Shown piece by piece: positions 7,079-13,743 of a DNA stretch of 13,743 nucleotides. The translations under genes were made by a program, and so were the position numbers. Below the pieces are notes generated by a model. It had not been told where the DNA came from. It did not search any database and worked only from the letters and a program-made list of their open reading frames with translations. The stretch lies in the NCBI GenBank assembly GCA_003024985.2, contig PXIH01S0023489.1; one strand, given 5' to 3'. The number at the start of each line of letters is the position of its first letter. Positions within the stretch are counted from its first letter, which is position 1. The stretch is from Euperipatoides rowelli (taxonomy: Eukaryota > Onychophora > Udeonychophora > Euonychophora > Peripatopsidae).

Positions 7079-10000
7079 CTTAAAAAAAAAAAAAAAACAC
7101 TATTTAAAGAATGATGGTATAAATTTGGTGATTTATTATATTTTCATAAAATAAAGTTATGTAAAGGGGATACTGCCAACATTTATAACTTTATACTAAA
7201 ATGTTAGATTTTATAAAAAATAATGAAGATATCTATTTGGTTATATTTCTAAAATGAGAAAAGTCCTCTTTTTTAATCATAATATTTCAGTGTTTAGAAG
7301 TGCACTACTTGAAGTGCCACTAATGTAGCACACTACATTTTTTAGTGATTGAGTAGTTCATTATGTTAACAGCAAAGTAGTTTTATATCTAGACCATTAC
7401 AAAAAAAGTAGTTTACTGTAATATATTGCACAATATTTTCATAACTTTTATATTGGCTTGACCAATATTTAATTTCTTCTGAAATAGACCAGAGATATAT
7501 AGAGATACAGAAGATAGACAGAGAGAGAGAGAGATACAGTAGATATAGATTCAGATAGATAGATAAATAGTAGATATAGAGATAAAGATAGAGGCAGTGA
7601 TAGAGACAGATAGAGGTAGAGAGGTTGATATATATAGAAAGAGAGGTAGAGATAGATAGAGGTAGATAAAGAAATACCGAGAAATTCTAGTAAGTGGCAA
7701 GATTACCAAGTAAAGTAGGCAATTTATTAATTGTTTCATGATCTGTTTACAGATGTTATCGTCACTATAATTTCAATTTAGCAGACAATCTCGCTCTTAC
7801 ACCTATTAGAAAATGTGTCAGAATGTTATCAATTGCTTAAACAATTTACTGTATATATTTATGTATTACAAATCCTTATTTGTAATAATTCTTTATTTGT
7901 AACATTACTTTGTGCATTCAATGAAAAACTGTCTTTAGTTTATACTTTGTTTACGATCGAGCAATGCTTTACGATTTTATAGTAAATGCATTGCTTGCAT
8001 AATCTATATATTAATATGTGAAGGGAAAACTTTGGATCCCTTTTTAAGCATATTGGGTGCAAGGAGGAGTATGAGATTTGGCAGAGTTAAAGTTCATATG
8101 GAGAGGGAGTGCAATGAGCTAAAATTTAGATATAAAATTAAAACATTCATTGTTTAGTGTTGTGGCGGCTTTTTACAAAGGAAATTTTATTATTGGTCGA
8201 ATTTCGACCAACACTGGATTACTAGTCTGATTAATTATAAGATCGTAAACATTGTATAAAACAGATAACTTCCTTGCATGTGTGAATAGTTTTGTTCATG
8301 GAGCTAATGCTATTTTAGTTTACATCTCGCACATACAGTACTTTTTAATATAAGAATATCATGAGTATTCTGTTTGGCTTACTTGGATGGAAAGGCATAC
8401 ACCTTTCCAGCCCAAATAATCTTAAGACATTCATGTTCATTCTCTTCAACTTGCAGCTGGATCAGCATGTGTTAATTATCATCACATAACGGCCGTCCCT
8501 GTGCCTTGCCACTCACAGTCATCAGTCGGGGCTTTTACGTTATTATTTTTATACAACTGCAACTAGTTCCAGTTTTTAGTTATTTCATTTATTACAAACT
8601 TTATTTATTTATCTAGAACTATTAGTAGTTCAAAATATACAGCTCAGATGAACTTCTTGTTTCTACTTCTGAGAAAAATATTCCAAGTAGCAGCCAATCA
8701 ACATCATTACTACTATAAAAAAAAATTCCACTGCAAAAAAATAATTTGAAATGCATTAAAAAAAGTTATTTAAAGATAAAATTAAGACTAATGCTATCCT
8801 TAGTCTGAGATAGCAATAGTCTTAATTTTAATTTAAAAAATGTGAAATCTTCAATCTACAAATTGAAGATTTCACATTTTTTTTGGTTTGAGATTATTTG
8901 ACGACAAAATTGTCTCTACAGCTGTTTTCTTTGTAATGATTTTACATGTAAATAGAGATATGTCATTTTGATTTTTAAAAACAAAACAAATTGGACCATA
9001 ATAGCACAAAGGATGAATTTGATTATGATTTTTTACAAATGTTTAAACATTTAGACCATAGGATTTCCAGATTTAAGCTGACAAATATAGCAAATATTCT
9101 ATAGTTAAGTATAGCAGCAAGCGCTATTTATTTCTAGCCTATGATGTACCAAAATATCTCCGCTGGTGTATACTGTGGACAATGTTGTTTTAAGGGGGGA
9201 GGAGCTAAAGACAATTATTTTAAAAATTGAATTGTAAATAAAAAAAAAAATTTTAATTTTTTTTCTGGTGGATATTTTTTTTTAGTAAAAATCTTTGAAA
9301 ATCAATAATAAAAAAAATCCGTTACATTTGACATTTTGATTTGTGTTTAAAATGTTAAATCGTCTCTAAAATTTTTAATACTTAGATTTTCACATCTTAT
9401 TAAATGAAATAAGAAAATTTGATGAAAAAAAAATATTCTTTTAGCAAAATAAAACTAAATTAATAAAAGTAAAAATAGTATTGATGTACAGTTTAAATAC
9501 ACCATTCGTTGCGTAATCAGCAAATACTTTAAGTGGCAAAACTCAATGCAACTTGTCTTGAAACAAATAAATAATCTTATAAAAATAGTTTATACCTGTG
9601 TACAAACTATACAGATACTGTTAATCTATCGATATTTTTATTGCTAGGTGTATTATATTATATTATTTATATTCTATAAGATAACAGTTTGAACTTTTAT
9701 TCTGAAAATAAAATATTTCATTTTTGACATTTTAAGTTCTGCTGTCGCGGCCAAACTTCTAGAATCTGGTTCTTTGGACCTGAATATAAGTTCTGACTAC
9801 TTCATGGCCACCTAGTTCAGACAATGTGGATTCCTAGAACTGGTTCTGGTTGTTCAGAATCTTTTCACTAATGCAGCCTTGGTAACATTTTAATTAACTT
9901 TAACTTCAAGACTTAAAATCAAGTTGTAATTTCTTTGATGTTTTGAACTACATATGCCCAAATATAATATATATTTTGCTGTGTTGTAGATTTGCCTCAC

Positions 10001-13000
10001 AATTTAAATATTATTCAAAATCATTCATTAAAATAGCAGAATAAAGACAAAAAAAAAGATATATTTTTAATAGTGTAGTCGGTGTAGGGAAATAAAAAAG
10101 ATCTGCTAATTTGTTAACTACCTGATGCACAAGTCAACTTTAAAAAAAACTATGTTGTTCACTTCATGTGGTTATCGTGAAGAGTTGAAGGGTCACATAA
10201 TGGATTTTCAGAAATCTTTTTTTTTTCTTCTTAAAAAAAAAAAAAAACAGCCTAAAATAAATATTTACCTAATTCTTCAGAAAAGAAGAGGTATGAAACT
10301 GAAATGGCATATTTGAATTTAGGAGGTATCCCAGTTCCCAAACTACACAATTTAGAGCACCACTTGTCAGTGATCTTTGTTGGAATGTGCATGGTATAAA
10401 GTATATCAGACTTTAACCAGGCCTGAAAAAAAATAATACATTAAAATTACACAAAAAAAGTTTTATACAAACAGGAAAACAATCAAGTTAATGCTTATTT
10501 TATATTAAACACTGATTATTATAACTCTAACAAGACAAGATAGTCCTATTAGGACTTGAGATACATGTCATTAACTAGAGTCACACCTTGAAGCATTTAG
10601 TACAATTTTTACATAGCAGGGTTGGAAAATCTGCCAAACTAAAGTAAAATAAGGCAGATTTTTAAAAATTTCTATTCAAAGTTTAATAAGAAAATAAATA
10701 TTAACCAATATTAGGCTACTGATAAACAGGCAAAAATAAGGACTTTATAAAATTTAGGTAATCCCATTTTTGGCCCCTTTTATTAATGCATAAAAAAGGT
10801 GAGCACTTTTTAAAAAAGCCAATTTTTCACAATTATGTCCCCCCCCCCACCCCCACTTTTCTCAGTATCTCTTCTTTTTTATCATAATTTTTTACACTTG
10901 GAAACATCCTACCTATTCGTATTCATTTAGAAAATGCCTCAATATTTTCAAATGAATTAGAAGCAACAAATTTTTAATCAGAAAGCACAACTACAATTAT
11001 ACCTTATCTTTAAAAAGAGCAGGAACACGATAATTCATTTCTTTTGCAGCACACTGTAACCCAAATAGATGACTGTCCCATCCATATCCATTAATTGATT
11101 CTAAACGGAAATTGTTCTGGTATTGTATGGATTCCAATAACCGGGACAATTTTATATTCCGCTGAATGCTTTGGTCATCCATTATTTTTAACCAATCAAC
11201 AGTTACCATTGAAGCAGGCCTGATGACATCCATGCGGCCTAATGCGAACATTCTTTAAAAAAATGTGATAAAATGTATATTATATGCTCAATAAACATTT
11301 AGAAATACATAATGTTCTGAAATATCAAAAAAAAAAAAAAATAAAGATTAAAATTTGTATTTCATAGGTGGAGAGGTGAAAACAACAACAAAAATACCTT
11401 GAAGATGAGCCTTCATATGTTTTAGGAACTTCATTCATTAACCTATAATAAGCCAACAGGATGGCCATCTGGAAATAAAAGTTTGTGTATTTTAAATATA
11501 AGATAATAATAAAAAAGAACAAAATAACAATGAAAGAACATTCTAATTAAATCTTTTAATATTTAAATTACTGCTGTCCAAAGAAATTGATTAAAATAAA
11601 AAACAATCATTTTATACCTTTTTATATCATTGCTTAACACTATTTTTTTTTTGTCTTTTAAAAAAAAAAGTCTATTCCAAATGTCTGTTATTTATGGGTC
11701 AATTTTCAGATTAACTCCATCATTTGAAAATAAAATTAGAAAAAAATGTTTTTTGCCCATGACAAACTATCAGAAGTGCATATGCAAAGTAGCAACTTCA
11801 TATTGAAAAAAACAGCGGAAGTTATAAATAACCGTATTAATGCTGCTCAAGCAAAACACAAAGTAAAAAGCATGACCATTTGTTATATAATTTTATACAA
11901 TTCAATCTCTAATAGATTAATGTGTTCCAGTGTTCTTAATTTTGCCTTAGCGCTGAAATATTTTCTTTCATACAAGGGGAAATCTCAACCAAAAGCATGC
12001 TAATTTCCTAGGCCTACATATAGTTTAATCTGCTTACCGACCATTGTGCTGAAACGCACTGATTCACAAATAATCCATCGTAAAAGTTTAATAGTAAATC
12101 TCATTATGCTTGGCCAATTATTTAAAAGTCATCACCTGTAAATATCCATCTGGATTGATCAAATTTTCCTTCAGCCAGGTTTTTCCGTAAGTAGAGCACC
12201 AAATGGAGATATCTAGATCCATAAGCTAAAATGCATAAACAAAATTATACTTCAGCAAATTAACTTTATTAACATGACTAGATAAACTATGCAGCGGCTT
12301 TTCAAAAATTTTCATGGGAATTATATCAGTAAATAATAAAACGGGTTGAAAAATATTAATATAATTTCTTTGATGTAACCTACTACTTTATTTTAAATAA
12401 TAATCTGGAAATAAAGTTATTTATATCTGGATTTAAAATACATTTATTAAAATGTATCCATCATAATCCAGTCATTAAAAATTTCTTCCCATCACTTATG
12501 GTTTATTTATTATTAAATAGACATTCACAACATCTGATTTCCCCTTTTAAATTATTTAGTAGTTATTACTACGTCTACAGCATTTCTTTTTTAAATATGG
12601 CATTAAACATATTTTATTTGTAGCGGAAAACCTGATTACATACCAGTTTTCGATGCTGTTCTAAAGCGACCTCTAGTGCAGCATCAAAATTCTTCAAACT
12701 CCAAGTCAAGCTGTAATGAAAATAAAATATTAAATAACTAAAAAATAAAAATATTAAAACATATATTTCATAACATTTTTTTTTGCTCAAAATAATTATT
12801 AGCATGAATTGCAGCTTGGGGTACTGAGTCAATAATAACTACTGTAGATGGGTTTTTCTCTCTCCCAACAATTCACAAATTTTTAAAAATTTCAAATAAA
12901 AATGGAATTCTGAAAGAATTCTTTTTTTTAATTTCATGATGAGAAGGGGAAGAGATACTTATATTTTTTTACCATGACAATCAATTGGCATTTTTTATAT

Positions 13001-13557
13001 CCAAGTATCTCATCAAAAATTTAATTTCTGACATCCATGAAATCAGTAAAAAAAAAGTGGAGACCTACAAACTGCAAGTTTAATCATTCCATTATCTACA
13101 AATGGCATCTTAAATTTGACTACCAAGTTAGAAAATAAAGTAACTATTGCAAACATTTTATTAGCTTAAGTAAACTAGATTTTAATTCAATATTTTTATT
13201 CTTCTATTGACCTATTTCTGAATTAAATTTAAAAAATTGCAAAAAAAAAAAAAAATAGAAGAGATTAAATTTTAAAAAGGAATATATTTTAAAAGCTTAT
13301 GCTCATACAGAAGGGAGTCCTTCTGTTCAAAATTTGAAATAATCATTTTTTTTTCTAATAACTCTGTATAGTTTTTCTCCTCTTCTCTAAAAATATATTA
13401 CTGGCAAAATCCAAGACATACTAAATAAAAAAACCCAAAAGATTTACCATTCAGGAGGCTTGAGATATCTCTTTCTTGGTTTATTCCAGTCATCAATGTA
13501 TCCTTTTTCATCATAATTCTCATGATATAACAAATATTCCCAAAGATGGCAATAAAG
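6771..13557 (-). CDS. CPT1-like carnitine/choline acyltransferase-family gene, 3' part, seven exons
   Basis: Members of this family move acyl groups between coenzyme A and carnitine or choline; CPT1 acts at the mitochondrial outer membrane. Exons 13448-13557, 12644-12710, 12136-12225, 11398-11468, 11003-11252, 10269-10422 and 6771-7078 join in phase (1050 nt, 349 residues plus TAG). Residues here count from the first codon in the window. Family landmarks in order: HLWEY (4-8, CPT1-type), GK..LK (73-78), PDGYLQ (84-89), LAYYR (94-98), TYEG (106-109), GRMD (118-121), DSHLFGL (172-178), NFHI (249-252), ALLDMKKLF (274-282). Lysines equivalent to CoA-binding Lys419/Lys423 of carnitine acetyltransferase are present (74, 78). 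Thr465 and Arg518 are Met120 and Ser173, and Ser-Thr-Ser 552-554 reads Tyr-Thr-Met (205-207). The 5' part, including the catalytic histidine, lies outside. Family membership is sure, CPT1 subfamily likely, substrate unknown. The alternative is a pseudoenzyme. Equivalences were aligned from memory. Confidence 0.9.
7488..7682. repeat. GATA/GA microsatellite
   Basis: This is an imperfect purine-rich simple repeat of GATA, GAGA and AGATAGAGGT-like units, about 190 bases long. The open frame on its other strand is only a translation of the repeat. It lies in the last intron of the acyltransferase gene. Confidence 0.92.
8003..8225 (+). mobile_element. Short non-autonomous Helitron-like element
   Basis: The left end is TC followed by an AT-rich stretch (8003-8015). 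The right end is CTAG (8222-8225), preceded by a terminal hairpin of two 9-base arms, TTGGTCGAA and TTCGACCAA, around a single base (8193-8211). The flanks are A before and T after, which is the Helitron A/T insertion rule, with no target duplication. The interior is GC-richer than its surroundings and contains AAGGAGGAGTATGAGATTTG, which resembles, from memory, a motif in widespread insect Helitron-like repeats. At 223 bp it carries no gene. It lies in the last intron of the acyltransferase gene, antisense to it. Confidence 0.72.
8777..8830. repeat. Hairpin 1 of a tandem pair
   Basis: Arms 8777-8798 and 8809-8830 (22 bases each) are complementary except for one A/A mismatch, around a 10-base loop. 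Inside the left half and loop, AGACTAA (8785-8791) can also pair with TTAGTCT (8800-8806), giving an alternative fold. No matching protein or known RNA was recognised. Confidence 0.85.
8835..8882. repeat. Hairpin 2 of a tandem pair
   Basis: Perfectly complementary 21-base arms lie at 8835-8855 and 8862-8882, around a six-base loop CTACAA. The core pairs TGTGAAATCTTCAAT with ATTGAAGATTTCACA. It starts four bases after the first hairpin ends. Confidence 0.88.
10269..10422 (-). CDS. Acyltransferase gene, sixth exon (degenerate STS motif)
   Basis: This 154-nt exon has a TTTCAG acceptor and a GTAAAT donor and ends one base into a valine codon. It encodes residues 197-247. ILYTMHIP (203-210) occupies the place of LSTSQ(V/T)P, so two of the three STS positions are changed. 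The later GP(V)xxDGYGV signature is also not recognisable; LGTGIPPKFKYAISVSY (224-240) stands in its place. SEELVNF across the next junction resembles the CPT1 stretch GENLINF. Confidence 0.87.
10423..11002 (-). other. Intron of the acyltransferase gene, 580 bases
   Basis: Bounded by GTATAA and TTTCAG. Apart from the C-tract at 10839-10854, I see only AT-rich sequence. Confidence 0.75.
10839..10854. repeat. C-tract (G-run on the transcribed strand)
   Basis: Ten C, one A, then five C. On the minus strand, which is the sense strand of the surrounding intron (10423-11002), this reads as two G-runs able to supply four G-tracts. Confidence 0.85.
11003..11252 (-). CDS. Acyltransferase gene, fifth exon (altered substrate site)
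   Basis: This 250-nt exon has a TTAAAG acceptor and a GTATAA donor. Its first base completes Arg113, and the exon ends in phase 0 at Lys196. It carries FALGRMDVIRPASM (115-128), matching the family's G-R-T-(D/E)-x-(I/V)-R-S block but with Met120 for threonine. It also carries DSHLFGL (172-178), matching DRHL(L/F)xL but with Ser173 for arginine. The spacing from Tyr107 to Ser173 (66 residues) equals Tyr452 to Arg518 in carnitine acetyltransferase, so the alignment needs no gaps here. Confidence 0.93.
11398..11468 (-). CDS. Acyltransferase gene, fourth exon
   Basis: This 71-nt exon has a TTCCAG acceptor and a GTATTT donor and ends two bases into an arginine codon. It encodes residues 90-112: LAYYRL (94-99) and TYEGSSS (106-112), matching the family's LAyyR and TYEsaS blocks. 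Tyr107 lines up with carnitine-contacting Tyr452 of carnitine acetyltransferase and is kept. The first ATG of the exon is an internal methionine, not a start. Confidence 0.92.
11469..12135 (-). other. Intron of the acyltransferase gene, 667 bases
   Basis: Bounded by GTGATG and TTCCAG. A plus-strand open frame of 85 codons (11746-12003) lies inside it. It shows no domain I recognise, and its length is within chance expectation for a window this size. Confidence 0.75.
12136..12225 (-). CDS. Acyltransferase gene, third exon (CoA-binding lysines)
   Basis: This 90-nt exon, phase 0 at both ends, has a TTTTAG acceptor and a GTGATG donor. It encodes residues 60-89. The stretch YGKTWLKENLINPDGYLQ matches the family block GK..lK...sPD.(y/f).Q. 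Lys74 and Lys78 line up with Lys419 and Lys423 of carnitine acetyltransferase, which hold the 3'-phosphate of CoA, so CoA binding looks preserved. Confidence 0.92.
12226..12643 (-). other. Intron of the acyltransferase gene, 418 bases
   Basis: Bounded by GTATGT and TTTTAG. AT-rich, with no further feature seen. Confidence 0.75.
12644..12710 (-). CDS. Acyltransferase gene, second exon in window
   Basis: This 67-nt exon has a TTACAG acceptor and GTATGT donor. Its first base completes the split codon from the previous exon, and it ends in phase 0. It encodes residues 38-59, LTWSLKNFDAALEVALEQHR followed by KL, corresponding to the amphipathic helix region before the CoA-binding strand in the family. 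Confidence 0.88.
12711..13447 (-). other. Intron of the acyltransferase gene, 737 bases
   Basis: Bounded by GTAAAT and TTACAG. AT-rich with A-runs, including a 14-base run near 13241. No further feature seen. Confidence 0.75.
13448..13557 (-). CDS. Acyltransferase gene, first exon in window
   Basis: This 110-nt exon follows a TTTTAG acceptor and ends at a GTAAAT donor, starting in phase 0 and leaving two bases (TG) for a split cysteine codon. It encodes residues 1-36, including HLWEY at 4-8, which matches the CPT1-type segment lying about ten residues after the catalytic histidine. That histidine must be in the preceding exon, beyond position 13743. The end, KPPE, leads into the segment that in CPT1 reads like PP.RLQW. 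Confidence 0.88.
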
Positions 13558-13743
13558 CTAAAATAGACACAATCAAAACTGTCTATGAAGCAGTGTCAGA
13601 AAAATAAAAATAGTTAATTCATTGCAGATTCAAGTTTTTATGATTAGAACTATTGAATTCTTAAAGGAACAATTTTAACAATTTTCATAAAATCCTTTCA
13701 AAATATGATTTTCAATTTCTTAAAATGTAAGCTAATATTTAAA

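Larger units (their letters stand above)
7079..10268 (-). other. Last intron of the acyltransferase gene, 3190 bases
   Basis: It is bounded by GTAAAT and TTTAAG and joins residues 247-249 through a split valine codon. It holds the ACTAC/GTAGT cluster (7297-7420), the GATA microsatellite, the Helitron-like element, a GC-richer patch at 8380-8545, the tandem hairpins and another GC-richer patch at 9735-9850. The other introns are 145-737 bases. Confidence 0.8.

Noticed and set aside
7551-7739. Minus-strand open frame rich in Ser, Leu, Ile and Tyr
   Set aside because: It is a translation of the GATA/GA microsatellite.
8475-8530. Minus-strand CTGATGA followed by a five-base stem CTGTG/CACAG, resembling a hammerhead
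   Set aside because: The required GAAA after the stem is replaced by GGAC, so the catalytic core is not present.
11746-12003. Plus-strand open frame of 85 codons inside an intron
   Set aside because: About two frames this long are expected by chance across a window of this size and composition (rough estimate); no domain recognised.
12614-12832. Minus-strand 72-codon frame starting at an ATG in intron sequence
   Set aside because: Only the part at 12644-12710 is an exon; the rest is read-through into the flanking introns.

Overview
The window looks like animal nuclear DNA, most likely from an arthropod. It is very AT-rich with long A/T runs. It carries a multi-exon gene whose introns all follow the GT-AG rule, a decayed Penelope-like retroelement, a short Helitron and simple repeats. 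No bacterial operon structure, rRNA, tRNA or CRISPR array was seen. The arthropod placement is inference from the kinds of repeats and base composition, not from a species match.

The only host gene I can support lies on the minus strand. It is the 3' part of a carnitine/choline acyltransferase-family gene, closest to carnitine palmitoyltransferase 1 (CPT1). Seven coding exons (13448-13557, 12644-12710, 12136-12225, 11398-11468, 11003-11252, 10269-10422, 6771-7078) join in a single open frame of 349 residues plus a stop. All six junctions keep phase. The 5' half, including the exon for the catalytic histidine, is beyond the right edge. The coenzyme A lysines are kept. Two of three carnitine-carboxylate contacts and most of the Ser-Thr-Ser motif are replaced, so the protein may use another acceptor or have lost catalysis. 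A 67-residue acidic tail follows the family's usual end. A poly(A) signal lies about 70 bases past the stop.

From left to right: positions 1-2638 hold no supportable gene, only small inverted repeats and a few GC-richer patches. Positions 2639-4044 are a broken plus-strand Penelope-like reverse transcriptase with YVDD motif, frameshifts and stops. Its 3' part is extremely G-poor. Positions 4156-4229 are a GC-rich cluster of inverted repeats. A hammerhead-ribozyme-like core sits at 4625-4656, where such elements often carry one. Positions 4662-6608 are AT-rich intergenic DNA.

The last intron of the gene (7079-10268) is 3.2 kb, far longer than the others. It contains a GATA/GA microsatellite, a 223-bp Helitron-like element with both ends recognisable (8003-8225), and two back-to-back near-perfect hairpins (8777-8882). 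The remaining introns are short and AT-rich.
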